A DNA stretch of 64,000 bases from Anisodus tanguticus (GCA_034509755.1 CM067555.1:1620142-1684141); one strand, 5' to 3'. Numbered from the stretch's first letter, positions 10,332 through 21,546 are shown. Notes: a model not told the origin generated them from the letters alone. Made by a program: numbers and translations.

Positions 10332-13300
10332 TCAATATGCTTGGTTCGGCCGATGTTGAACCGGATTATGAGAAAGATAGATGGCAGAGATGTTATCACA
10401 ATACACAATAGATGCTCGACGCAAAGGACACCGAAGTTCTAACAAGAAATTTTCGAGCCAACAAATCTCGCCTACTACATTTGCAACGCTCTCGTACTCA
10501 CCTCGACCTTTGGAGCGAGATAGGGTAGCTGTCGCTTGCGGACCAAGAAATCGATTATCCCCTAAGAAAACACAAAAGCCGGAGGTGGAGCGTCGCGTGT
10601 CCGGACACCCCGCCCAATCTGCATCCGTATATGAAAGCAACTTGTCCGGTGCGAGAGGGGTATAGGTGCAAACCATAATCAAGAGTGCCCTTAATGTATC
10701 GAATGATACGCTTAAGAGCGATGAAATGAGACTCCCTAGGGGCATGCATGAATAAGCACACCGTTTGAACAACATAAGCTATGTCCGGCCCGGTAAATGT
10801 GAGATACCGAAGTGCACTGCAAGGCTCCTATACGAGTAGGATCGAGATTGGAGCACCATCCATAGCACCGAGCTTAGATTTGGAATCAACCGGAGTAGGC
10901 ACCTCTTTGCGGTTCGCCATCTTAGCCCCGTACACAATCTCTTCGCATACTTACGCCGACACGGGAACATATGATTGGCGGACACGGTCACCGATATCCC
11001 CAAAAAGTAACTCGGCTTTCCCAAATCGGTCATTGCAAATTCGGACTTGAGCAAGGCAATAATCTCATTTTTCAATCCGTCGGAGGAGGCGAAGAACAAT
11101 ATCATCCACGTAAAGTAATAAGTAAGCCGTGCTACTACCTCGATGAAAAATGAAAAGTGATGTATCACTCTTGCTGCATACAAACCCAATCGCAAGATAT
11201 ACGGCAAAGCGATCATACCACGCACGGGGGCTGGGCCCCGGTGCCATATAGTGACTTACGGAGACGGCACACATAGTGAGGAACTCGCTGGATGGGTGAA
11301 CCCGGTGGCGATGCATGTAGACTGTCTCTCTCAGATCCCCATGTAAGAATGCATTCTTCACATCAAGCTGATGGATCGGCCAATGTTTGCCCATGGCTAT
11401 GCTCAAAACAGTGCGGATGGTAGCCGATTTGACAACCGGGCTGAAGGTCTCACCACAATCAATGCCCTCCTGCTGATTTGTGTCATTACCCATTGTCTCT
11501 GAACTTGTGATGAAATAGCCACATACAATGAATGACATTCACCCCCTCAGGTCTAGGTACTAGATCTCACGTGTGCTGTTTAGTTAAAGCATTGAATTCC
11601 TCATACATAGTCGCATTCCAATTAGGGTCTTGTTTGGTCAATTTTGGGTTCTTTGGAAGTGGAGAGATGGTTTGGGCAGACAAGTTGAAATGGACTTTGG
11701 GTTTGAAGATTCAATGCTTTGAACGAGTTTCCATTGGATGGGTAGGGACAGTGGGTGGCGGAGTGGTTTCTGAGACGGGGGGTAAAGTCGGATAAGGAGA
11801 TGGTGGGGGCGAAGCCGTCGGAGGTGTCGCGGCTCCTGGATCGAGAGTCGCGGTGCTAGAAGGTTGACAGGCTTCTCTGAAGTTTGGGCGCCGCGGCTCT
11901 GACGACGGAACAGAGGATGTGAGTTGTTCGATTATGAGGGGAGAGATGGCAGACTCGTCAAGAAATGAGTTGTCTTGTTTTTGGAATTTTGGAAGATTCA
12001 AAAACGGGAATGTGGTCTCGTCGAATGTGACGTGACGAGATATGTGGATCTGACGAGTCGACAAGTCATAGCATAGATAGCCCCTATGGTTCGGCGGGAA
12101 TCCTAGAAAGACACATGGAGTGGACCTGGGAGCGAGCTTGTGAGGGGCGGTGGAGCTAAGGTTGGGATAGCACAGACAACCAAAAATTCGTAAATGATCA
12201 TAAGAGGGGATTCTATGGTAGAGGATTTCGGTAGGGGTCATATTGTGAAGAGTGCTAGTAGGGAGAATATTTAGAGTGTATTCTGACATTTTAGCAGCAT
12301 AGACCCAGAAGGGTGGAGGGAGGGAGGCATGAATCAATAGGGTGCGAATTATATTGTTAATGGTGCGGATGATTCTTTCAGCTTTACCGTTTTGTGGTGA
12401 GGTGTGAGGGCAGGAGAAGCGAAAGACCATGCCATTATTGGTACAAAAATGGTGAAACATAGAGTTATTGAATTCACGACCATTATCGCACTGAAATGAT
12501 TTTATGCCTTTTCCAAATTGTGTTTGAATGAACTTGCGAAACTCAAGAAATTTGACAAACACTTCCGATTTAAATTTAAGAGGGTATAACCAAACGTAGT
12601 GTGAAAAATCATCAAGCAACACAAGATAGTATTTATGACCGAGAGAACTAGTGATATGAGATGTCCATAAATCGGCATGTATAATATCAAAAGGAGCAAA
12701 TGTAACACTAGTAGATGATTTGAACGGAAGACGAATATGTTTGCCTAAAGAGCAAGAAACACAATTTTGGGCAAGTTTCCCATTACAAGCAATGAAATTG
12801 TTGCCTCTAAGAAAATTAAAAACTGGGACTCCTGGATGACCAAGCCTATTATGCCAGAGTGAAGAAGAAACAGCCGCTAGAGTGACGGGAGAGCAAGATT
12901 TGGCAGTGGAGGTGGAAGTGAATGGATAGAGATCCTCCGTACTATTGCATCTCGTAAGAGGTGTCCCCGTATGAAGATCTTTTACAGTAAAACCAAAAGG
13001 GTCAAAATCCACAGAGACAGAATTATTACGAGTAAATTGGCGGACAGATATGAGGTTCTTAATCATGTGTGGGGCATATAGGGTGTTTTTGAGGGAGAAG
13101 GATGGATGAGGAGGTTGTGTGTATGAGGTACCATAACCCTTAACTGGAATGCGTTGTCCACTACCAACTGTAACATATTGAGGATGCTTTACATGAAACA
13201 GTTTAGGAATAGTACCTGCAGACTGGGTGACGTGAGATGTGGCGCATGAGTCCATGTACCAAGTATTGTCAGGCTGTTGCATAGAGAGGGTGCTGAACGC

Positions 13301-13357
13301 CTGACCCAACTCAGTGGGTGTCATGCCGGAGGAGGGCTGCGGGACTCGACCTTGCAT
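10332..13357 (-). pseudogene. Copia 1 pol (protease-integrase-RT-RNase H), broken
   Basis: The longest piece, 13357-11711 (548 codons), begins just before the protease motif WYMDSCATSH, where the usual active-site glycine is cysteine. It continues through the integrase zinc finger (LWHNRLGHPG ... NCVSCSLGKH) and catalytic core (DIIHADLW, FQCDNGREF, NGKAERIIRT) to a proline/serine-rich linker. Reverse transcriptase follows at 11538-11065 with QLDVKNAFLHGDL and LLLYVDDIV. Then come shifted pieces at 11225-10779 and 10775-10332 carrying YTDADWAGCPDTRRSTSG and VYCDNISAIYL of RNase H. At least three frame changes separate these parts, so no polyprotein can be made. The conserved SSAEAEYR position reads SKGRGEYE. 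Function is certainly lost; identity is certain. Confidence 0.93.
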
Positions 13358-13619
13358 GAAATGGGCTTTGTTGTGGGGGCTGGAGCGGGGCCTAGCAAAC
13401 CGGGGTAAGAATACGGATTGTATGGTGCTGTTTGTCGGAATGGACTTGGCGTCGCGGCTCTAAGCGGGGCGCGCGCGCCGTAGACGAAGCTGCCGAGGAG
13501 CCGCGCCCCGGTTGTTCTGCGATCTCTGTTCTTATTCTTGTTGCCGCTTTGTTGGTTCTGTTGACCGCGACCCTTGCCACGACCACGGCCTCCTCTACCC
13601 GCGGCCTTTTCCACCCATG

Positions 13620-14382
13620 CCGCCGCGGCCCCGCCGCTGTTGGGAGTTGTCTGGTGGCGTCTGATCTTGAGGTTGCGTGTCGACGACTAACACACGTTGG
13701 GCGTGCTCATCCGCTTAGCACGACGGGTTTCTTCGAGCAACAATTGTGAGCGAGCTTTGTTAAAACTCGGTAGCGGATCTGGCTGTTGAATAATGGTGGC
13801 CAAAGTATCATATTCACCCTTAGTAAGGCCAGAAATCATTTGTAGCACCATTTTATCGTCAGTGACAAGCGTGCCGATGTTGGAGAGTTGATCCGCTAGA
13901 AGTTTAAGTCGCTTGCGTACTCGAGAGACATTGGAGAAGTTTTCAAGACGTGTTTTGTTGAACTGTTCTTCCAAATACACGGCACGAGTGTGCTTGTTGT
14001 CCGAAAAATTTCCTCCAAACGATTACACAAGTCAAGGGTCGTGGAGTCGATTTCATGATAGTAAGGAGCAAATCCCGAGAGATACTACCATATATCCATT
14101 GTTTGACGCCGGCGTCGAGACGGTGCCAGATAGAATCATCAACCTCCGTAGGGCGCGGAATAGTGTCATCAATATGGTCAAGCACGTTATAGAGACATGC
14201 ATGATTGCGAAAAAGTTCAACCTGGGGAGAATACTTTGGTTGTTTTCTTGATCAAGAATAATGGGAATATGGTTCTTGATGTTGGAACCAGTAAGGGCGG
14301 GATGAAACGGGGGTGATGACTTTGTGGTGGGATTTGTGGAGGTAGAGGCGTCAGAAAGTGTGGAAGAATCAGGGATAGCCAT
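13620..14382 (-). pseudogene. Copia 1 gag, frameshifted
   Basis: Gag starts at an ATG at 14382 (MAIPDSSTLSDAST) about 125 bases inside the primer-binding site. The frame moves between 14382-14053, 14185-13943 and 13980-13687. Together these carry the Copia gag (UBN2-like) blocks HRLDAGVKQWIYGSIS, YLEEQFNKTRLENFSN and LADQLSNIGTLVTDD. A basic glycine/arginine-rich tail follows at 13614-13321, in place of a CCHC zinc knuckle, which I do not see. The intact counterpart is at 58939-59967. Confidence 0.88.
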
Positions 14383-14520
14383 TTAGAGAAGAGAAGAAAG
14401 GAAGAACAAAACCCGAAAAACAAGAAGAAAATGCGGGAGGGCCGCGGCGTAGGAGAGAGCAAAAAACGACCGTGGAAGAGAAAGGTTTTTAGGGTTTTGT
14501 TTATTTGGCTCTTGATACCA

Positions 14521-14762
14521 TGTAAGATGATATTAATCTCCCTTGAGGAGTTTTTCATTAATATCAAGGTATATATAGAGTACAATATTCATCCCTTATA
14601 CAATAGGAATCCTAAGCCTATACAAAAGAGGAATCCTAAGCCTATACAAAAGAGGAATCCTAAGCCTATACAAAAGAGGAATCCTAGTCTTACCATAATT
14701 ATATTTACACAATATATGAAAATATTTTAATTATGGGTAGGGAATATATTTACACGTTTACA
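14521..14762 (-). repeat. 5' LTR of Copia 1 (three 24-bp units)
   Basis: A 242-bp LTR, identical to 9945-10162 apart from one additional 24-bp unit (about 14608-14680) and two substitutions. The primer-binding site lies at 14507-14520. Confidence 0.93.
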
Positions 14763-14767
14763 AATTT

Positions 14768-16150
14768 AAATATCAGTGAATGCAAAAATATTAGGTGATG
14801 TTCAAGCCTTAATGAATAGAGTTACTTACCCGATATCTATGTTGACATGAGATAGTAGTAAGTATCTCATAATATTAATTGAATTGCACAAATTAATCCG
14901 AACACCACAATTATTATATATAATAAAAAAATGGTCACAACCATAAAGTTTGAAAATAGAAGGACCTAAGCCGTCGTTTTAGGTGTAGCACTAGTTTCTA
15001 CTTTCTACTTACCATCAAAATCCACAAATCACTAGCTTCTTTTTCTTGTTTTACGACAAAAAGTACTAATTTTATGGCAAAAGTTGCTCTTCTCATCACA
15101 AGATTTTGGTGGGCTTAAGTTGTTTTTCACTCAAAAACACCAGCCATTTGTCTCGTACCCATTGTTTTTTATTTCCTTTCCCCCCTCTTCATTGTTTAAT
15201 TTGTGGAGAAAAAAATAGATATTACCCCCTTAATTTTGTCACTAATTACTTGCTTTGCCTATTCTTGGAATAGGGGATACCAATATTTTAATTTATTTAT
15301 ATATTTTTTAATTATATAGAAGCAGAAGGAAATTACAAGTGGAGAATCGAATCATTACCAACAATAACAAAAAAAACCTCAATAACACGGTAAAAATTTA
15401 GATGATAAACAAATTAAATTACTAAAAGATTCTCGAGGGAATACCAATTAATACGAATTCACACACATCTTTTAATTTTAATTATTCTAAACAGACATAA
15501 AAATAAATAATGAAATGGTAGATTGAATTTTTTTTAAAAAAGACAATGAATTTCCTCTTATTAAGTGACATTATGACATAATTAAGTTTTAAAGCTAATG
15601 TACTCTGATTCAATGACTAGTTTTTGTTTTTATTTTACCTCTATGATGGCCTTGAATGAGTACGGTAGATATTCAGTATTCAATAAGTGTTGATTTTAGC
15701 ATATTCTTCGGCGCTACTCCTTTAGATTCTCTTTATATGCCATTTTAGTAAAGAAAATTGGTGGCATTATTTTCTTCCATGCAATAAAATTTATGAGCTT
15801 TTATTATTTATTTATTTAATTAAGATGATCTGTTAAACATAATAATTTTGTTATATAACTACATTTTGGTTCACAAACCGTTTGGACTTGATCTAATTGA
15901 AACTTGATGAAAAGATCACAATTAAAGTCAAAGTTAAAAAAATTAAAAATTGACAAGTACAACAAATTTACTTTAAATAATAATTTTTATTTTATTATAC
16001 ATTGTCGATCATTGTCTTTGTAAAAGAAAAAAAAAGGCATTGTCGGTGTCGGCATTTACTTCGTTTCCCAAAAGAGTTGGACAAGAAAAATAATAAACTG
16101 GGGCAAAGTGGTAAGTAAAACAGAATCGAGAATTTAAATTTTATAAGCTT
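14768..16150. other. Intergenic, nothing recognised
   Basis: About 1.4 kb of AT-rich DNA. I found no ORF of interest, TIR pair or RNA gene. Confidence 0.4.
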
Positions 16151-16155
16151 GAAAT

Positions 16156-17270
16156 TGTTAGGATAATTTGTTGGAAATAAGTATATCCCATTAATTTATG
16201 ACTCGAATGATTGGGCCCGCACGTCGGAAACGTCGTTTCCACACACGTGCACACATAGTGCCAAGTATCACAAATTTCATTAGTGAAAGAGATATTGGTA
16301 CGTATGTAATATGTTTGAGACATAGAATTATGGACGGTTATTGGCCAAATGACGTAGTATTCCACGTTGGTAAATGAAGGAAGAAGTGTACAAAGTGTAA
16401 AATGAAACGAGTCGGAAATCGCCGCTGAGCCGTGAAGGGCCGCGGCGCCACAACCGTCGGAGCCGCGGCGCAAATTGGCTAGTCAGCTACTGGAGCCGCG
16501 GCGCTTCGGAGGCAGAATCTGCGACGGAAAGCTGGAAAAATCTGACGTTTGGGCTGGTTTTGGAGCATTGATTCTCCATTACTTGCCATATGAATTCAGC
16601 CATTATTTGGCTGAATATAACCCCTCAATCAAGTGCAATTACATGGCTATTGAAGGCCTTTAGTTGACTAGTTGAGAGGTCTTCTACTTACACTATAAAT
16701 TGAGGCCTTTGGCTCAATTGAAACACACTACATTCAACACTTGGAAAATTATCCAGATTTTCTGATTTCATATTCTTCCTCTCTAGCAAAGTCACTATAC
16801 TCAAAATTCTTCAAGAGTAACACTTGAGTTTCTTTTGCTCACTTGTTAAAGTTGCTGTTGTATCTTGGGAGACTATTGCTTAACACCGTAAAAGGAGATA
16901 TACGGGGCAATCTTGTCTAAAAGACAGAGTGTCATCACTCGACTCAGCAAATCACACAAGCAGTTTGTAAGGTTTTGATTTCCAGTTTTATTGTAATAGT
17001 TTGTTTATCCTTTCTACTATTGTAATAGTTACTTACTTTCCGTTCCCTACAAGAATTGTATCCCAACATAATTATGGGTCATTCCATAATTATCTCATAA
17101 TCAAATCATATAAATTGTAATCACATAATTTAGGATGATTAGGATGTGATTGTAAATTAGTATCATGTATTTTAGGATAATTAGATAGGTCTTCCTTAAC
17201 ATTAGCATCATATACTTGTATATATATTTCAAGATTGGAATGAAATAAACCATGAAATTGATTTCCTTCA
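16156..17270 (+). mobile_element. Copia-type solo LTR split by a family A solo LTR
   Basis: The outer LTR consists of 16156-16168 (TGTTAGGATAATT) and 17074-17270 (ending TTTCCTTCA), about 210 bp in total. Its layout resembles the 212-bp LTR of Copia 2: TGTTAG start, TAATTATG, a TTTTAGG segment, GTCTTCC, TTGTATATATAT and a purine-rich end. Flanks GAAAT (16151-16155) and TAAAT (17271-17275) agree in four of five bases. The family A LTR occupies 16169-17068. Confidence 0.75.
16169..17068 (+). mobile_element. Family A solo LTR, nested
   Basis: A 900-bp LTR from TGTTGGAA to CCCAACA with perfect TAATT duplications (16164-16168 and 17069-17073). It shares with 50338-51455 the AAAGAGATATTGGT block and the region ending ACGGGGCAATCTTGTCT ... 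GACTCAGCA, but it is shorter and clearly diverged in the GC-rich part. A TATA-like CTATAAATTGAGG lies near 16692. Confidence 0.92.
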
Positions 17271-17404
17271 TAAATATCATTAAATTCATGAATTATTTGA
17301 ATTAATAATCTCAAAATTTAATATCATACATGTTAAGTAAATTTCTTATCACATATATAGAATTTGGACGAATGTCATTGGGTTCAACTAAAACTCACTA
17401 ACTT

Positions 17405-17490
17405 GTACATTTTCTCTTAGATAAGTACATCTTCATCTTAATCGAAGATCTTCAGTTTGAGCCTAGAAAATGAAGTCACCTTAAGTAAGA
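17405..17490 (+). repeat. SINE fragment
   Basis: A-box-like TTAGATAAGTACATC and B-box-like GATCTTCAGTTTGAGCC are followed by a body similar to 8175-8240. A second SINE (17501-17689) begins right after it, so the remainder is missing. Confidence 0.5.
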
Positions 17491-17500
17491 AGTGTTTTAT

Positions 17501-17689
17501 GAAGTTGGTTGAACATCATAAGGTCTCAGGTTCAATTTCCAACAGAGATAAAATAACAGGTGATTTCTTCCCATTTATTTTAGTCTTGGTGAATGGAGTG
17601 ATCTGGTACCTATTGCTGGTAAGAGGTAGCACATATGTAATTAGTCGAGGTGTGCGCAAGCTATCTCGGACTCCACGATTATAAAAAAA
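17501..17689 (+). mobile_element. SolS-like SINE with A tail
   Basis: The A-box-like GAAGTTGGTTGAACATC, the B-box-like GTCTCAGGTTCAATTTCC, a body with TTAGTCGAGGTGTGCGCAAG and a final A-run (17683-17690) fit a Solanaceae SINE. It is flanked by AGTGTTTTAT (17491-17500) and AGTATTTTAT (17690-17699), nine of ten bases alike. Confidence 0.78.
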
Positions 17690-17699
17690 AGTATTTTAT

Positions 17700-18134
17700 C
17701 GTCAACTCAAATGAAACTTGAATCTCAAAATCAGTGGCGAATACATGATTTTTTCACTCAAGGGTTTCGAAAAAGACAACAAAAGCTACATAAAAAATAA
17801 TATTATCATTGAGAATTGAACCTAGGATGCTGGAGATAATTTTGAATACTCTAGATCGCTTGACTTAACCTTTTGCATTTATACAAAATATTCAAAAATT
17901 AATATATGTACATAAATATAAAATATTTTTTTACCTAAATATTTCGGTGAACACCCTCGGCACCCCTAAATAAGTATATGGAATACCGAATGAAAAAACA
18001 AAGTTATACATAATTTTTTTGGGAGGGCAAAAGTGTCATAAGAAAAAAAGCGAAGGTTGCGTGCACAAGGGGTTGGAAAGCAGCGATAACATCGATGGTA
18101 TTGGCTCAACCCACCAACTCCGTGGCAGCCCTAT
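17700..18134. other. 5' flank of the aldolase gene
   Basis: The first half (about 17733-17970) looks like a degenerate dispersed repeat, from CAGTGGCGAATACATGA to ACCCTCGGCACCCCT. The region nearest the TATA box is the presumed proximal promoter. I could not assign transcription-factor sites with confidence. Confidence 0.4.
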
Positions 18135-18142
18135 TATATAAA
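18135..18142 (+). promoter_or_regulatory. TATA box of the aldolase gene
   Basis: TATATAAA stands 84 bases upstream of the start codon, leaving a pyrimidine-rich leader of about 55 bases if transcription starts some 30 bases downstream of it. This is the usual arrangement for a strongly expressed plant gene. Confidence 0.7.
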
Positions 18143-18225
18143 CGTAACCCTCTTCCCCTATTGTCCTCATTCAACTCTCTCACTTCTCTATAAACTTCTC
18201 ACTTTCTCTATTCTTCTTTTTAATC

Positions 18226-21141
18226 ATGTCTTGCTACAAGGGAAAGTATGCCGGTAACTAGTCAAATCTTGCTTTGTTTGATCCGAAATTTGTTTCTTTT
18301 GTTAGATCTTGTTGTTTTCTCATCTGGGTATGCCTTGTTTTTAGATCTTGCTTAGATAATGTGCACAATCCATGTATAATATGTGTATATCGACTAGGAA
18401 AAGTAAACAGTGAGCTATTTGTGTAAAGATCCAATCTTTCTTATTGAAATTGTTTTTTTATATGGGGTTTTGTTGTTTTTATATCTTGTTTAGATCTTGC
18501 TTGTTGGGTATTTTTATTTTGCTGTAAAGATTATACCTGTGTAATTTTTTGAAAAAAAAGTTTTGATCTTTTGTTTAGCAGATCCTTTTCATGGTCCTAC
18601 TAGTAGATCTTTATAGAAGAATTATAACTTAAATAGCCGCTTACCCATTTGCTTAAACTGAGAATAGAATGTGTATAATCCATGTATAATATATCTATGA
18701 TTGTATATAATATAGATCTGTATATATCAGCTAGAGAAAGTAAACAGTGAATTCGACAGGCTATTGTGTAAAGATCCCATCTTTATATTTATTTGTCTTC
18801 AGTTTCTTATTGAAATCATTCTTATTTGCCTCAATTATTGCTTACTATTAATCATGTTTTTATCAAATAATATTTTTAGTTTTGTATCTCTGTTTCATGT
18901 ATGTGCTGGATCTGGTTTCACTTGCTGTAACCTGTTCTTGTTTTAGTTTAATTTGTGTACATGTATGTGCCCAGATTTAGTTTGTTGATGGTTTCTGGAT
19001 CTAATTATTGGTTAAAGTTGCAAACTTTTTAACAAATGATTCCACATGTCTTTGAAAATTAGTCTTAGGATGGTAGGATCTGAATGGCTACACTGTTTTT
19101 GATTAATGTGGCTATATGATTAAATCTGTCAATTTGGGTGGAATACTTGCTGATGAGCTTATTAAGAATGCTGCATACATTAAAAATTAGGATTAGGATC
19201 TGAATGCTTTCACTGTTTTAGATTAGTGTGGCTATATGATTAAATCTTTCAATTTGGGTATTTTTGCTATTATTGGCTAAAGTTGATACCTTTTTTTACA
19301 AATGATTCCGCATGTCTTTGAAAATCATGCTTAGGATGATATGATCTGAATGCCTACACTGTTATTGATTAGTGTGGCGATGTGATTAAATCTGTCAATT
19401 TGGGTAGTTTTGCTAAGAGGTAACAAATGGTGATTATATCTGCAGATGAGCTTATTAAGAATGCTGCATACATTGGAACCCCTGGAAAGGGTATCCTTGC
19501 TGCTGATGAATCCACGGGAACAATAGGAAAGCGTCTCTCGAGCATCAACGTCGAGAATGTAGAATCAAACAGGAGGGCTCTCCGTGAGCTTCTCTTCTGT
19601 ACCCCTGGTTGTCTTCAGTACCTTAGCGGTGTCATCTTGTTCGAGGAAACACTCTATCAGAAGACCGCTGCCGGTATGTTTTATAAAACTTAATTTGTTC
19701 GCACTAATCTGTATTTTGCCTGATTGTGTTGCATTTAAGTGTCGACCCCAACTTGTTTAGAGCTGAGGCACCGTAGTAGACCCTTGGATTGGCAAATGGG
19801 CAGGTTGGATCGAATTTGGTGGGTCGAGAATGGATTAAATAAAAATGCCGTAATATCTGACCCACCCATAATTAACACCTATAAAAATGGGTAATATCTG
19901 ACCTGTCCATATTTAACACCTATAAAAATAGGTAGTAGTCGACCCCAACTTGTTAAGGATCGAGGCATAGTAGTCCCTTGTTCCAATTTGTTTAGGACCG
20001 AGGCATAGTGAGAAAATGACCAAAATAGTCTGTTATGATTAAAGGGTAAGTTCAAGATTAAAGTATGCACACTGAATGATTTTGGCCCTTTTAAGTTTGC
20101 CAAAAGTTATCACTTCTAGTGTCCGTCAAATATTTACCAAAATCAATGGGAAATCACATTTAGAGATATAATTTTTGTAGTTCTTGCTATACTTTGGATT
20201 ATTTTGAACTTATTCGTCATTTTCTCGAGGCATAGTAGTAGTAATAGTTGTAGTTATTGTGTCATTTAAGCTTAAACAGCCTTGTATTGCATTATACTAA
20301 TGATCAGATATTGGTGGCAGGTAAACCTTTTGTTGATGTCATGAAGGAAGGCGGAGTCCTTCCCGGTATTAAGGTTGACAAGGGTACCGTTGAGCTCCCC
20401 GGAACCAATGGTGAGACCACCACCCAAGGTCTTGATGGACTTGCTGAGCGTTGCTCAAAGTACTATGAGGCTGGTGCTAGGTTCGCCAAGTGGCGTGCCG
20501 TGCTCAAGATTGGTGCCAATGAGCCATCTCAGCTTGCCATCAATGAAAATGCCAATGGCCTTGCCAGATACGCCATTATCTGCCAGCAAAACGGTCTTGT
20601 ACCCATTGTTGAGCCCGAGATCCTTGTTGACGGATCCCACGACATCATTAAGTGTGCTGATGTTACCGAGCGTGTTCTTGCTGCTTGCTACAAGGCTCTC
20701 AATGACCACCATGTCCTCCTTGAGGGTACCTTGTTGAAGCCTAACATGGTCACTCCCGGTTCCGATTCCGCCAAGGTCGCACCCGAGGTGATTGCTGAGT
20801 ACACTGTCCGTGCCTTGCAGCGCACCATGCCAGCTGCTGTCCCCGCCGTTGTGTTCTTGTCTGGCGGTCAGAGCGAAGAAGAGGCCACTGTCAACCTCAA
20901 CGCCATGAACAAGCTCCAGACCAAGAAGCCATGGTCGCTTTCTTTCTCCTTTGGACGTGCTCTTCAACAGAGCACCCTCAAGGCGTGGGGTGGAAAAGAG
21001 GAGAATGTTCAGAAAGCACAAGCTGCATTCCTTACCCGGTGCAAGGCCAACTCTGAGGCTACACTCGGAAAGTATGCGGGAGCTTCCAATTTGACTGACG
21101 GTGCCTCCGAGAGCCTTCATGTTAAGGACTACAAGTACTAG
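18226..21141 (+). CDS. FBA: Cytosolic fructose-1,6-bisphosphate aldolase, class I (3 exons)
   Basis: The enzyme cleaves fructose-1,6-bisphosphate to glyceraldehyde-3-phosphate and dihydroxyacetone phosphate in glycolysis and gluconeogenesis. Exons are 18226-18253, 19446-19673 and 20321-21141; all introns are GT-AG. Joined, they encode 358 residues, the usual length of the plant cytosolic form. The product begins MSCYKGKYADELIKN with no transit peptide, which argues against the plastid form. Visible motifs are ADESTGTIGKRL near residues 28-39, LLEGTLLKPNM with the Schiff-base lysine at residue 225, VVFLSGGQSEEEAT, and the C-terminal HVKDYKY with its terminal tyrosine. Exon 1 holds only 28 coding bases, so an ORF scan misses the true start. 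Exon 3 is C-rich in third positions compared with its surroundings, as expected for a highly expressed gene. No disruption is seen. Confidence 0.97.
19005..19475 (+). repeat. Partial triplication in aldolase intron 1, with dead exon copy
   Basis: Three related units (about 19005-19183, 19184-19272, 19273-19475) share AATGATTCC, ATGTCTTTGAAAAT, GATCTGAATG and GATTAAATCTGTCAATTTGG. The first ends with a 30-base perfect copy of the exon 2 start (19152-19181). The third leads into the real exon 2 at 19446. The middle unit lacks the exon segment. Confidence 0.92.
19674..20320 (+). other. Aldolase intron 2 with LINE/SINE-tail-like repeats
   Basis: The intron starts GTATGTTT and ends GGTGGCAG. It holds several copies of a GACCCCAACTTGTTTAG ... 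GAGGCATAGTAG motif (about 19743-19775, 19938-19975, 19978-20010, 20224-20240), resembling the 3' ends of RTE-type LINEs, and a tandem pair of TTAACACCTATAAAAAT (19874-19891, 19912-19930). Confidence 0.6.
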
Positions 21142-21261
21142 ATCAAAGTTTTTGCTTTTGGTTTATGTTTTCTTGATTTCCGTTTTGAAAATGAGAATGA
21201 CAGTAGGGCTTTACAGAAGTGTCTATCAGTGGACATAATGTGTAAGGCTTTTTTTCCGTTC

Positions 21262-21267
21262 AATAAA
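21262..21267 (+). terminator. Polyadenylation signal of the aldolase gene
   Basis: AATAAA lies 121 bases after the stop codon, within a T-rich 3' region. It is the best near-upstream element candidate. Confidence 0.65.
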
Positions 21268-21546
21268 TAACTTCGGGAAACAATATTGGGTTTGTGACAT
21301 CTTCATGCAACAGTTTTTGGGGTTGGTTTATTAAATGAAAATTATCTTTTGCCCTTTTCATAATATGCTATTACTATTGTATTTAAAATCTCTGAACATG
21401 GTTAATTGGCTGTAAAATCTTTAATAATAGTGTATGGTTGACAGAAATTTTATACGATTCTTGATGATTGCCTTCTTTCGACTTTTATGTTTTGAAAGTT
21501 TCATGACGTAAAACTCTTATTATTCGCTTGAGCATCCCAACAAAAG

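Larger units (their letters stand above)
9945..14762 (-). mobile_element. Full-length Copia retrotransposon 1
   Basis: A 4818-bp element flanked by AATTT on both sides (9940-9944 and 14763-14767). Its 3' LTR is 9945-10162 and its 5' LTR 14521-14762. The primer-binding site TGGTATCAAGAGCC, complementary to initiator methionine tRNA, abuts the 5' LTR (minus strand of 14507-14520), and a polypurine tract GAGGGGTG abuts the 3' LTR. Internal order on the minus strand is gag, protease, integrase, reverse transcriptase, RNase H, which is Copia order. The short LTRs and length under 5 kb suggest the Ale/Retrofit lineage. Coding regions are broken in several places although the LTRs differ by only two substitutions and one 24-bp unit. 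Confidence 0.95.

Noticed and set aside
11711..13357. 548-codon ORF as a host gene
   Set aside because: It is Copia protease-integrase coding sequence inside an element with LTRs and target duplications.
14600..14690. Short tandem units that could be mistaken for a CRISPR array
   Set aside because: They are 24-bp units without spacers inside a plant LTR, repeated in the partner LTR.
20455..21120. 221-codon minus-strand ORF opposite aldolase exon 3
   Set aside because: It is a shadow of the C-rich third positions of the real exon and has no family motif.
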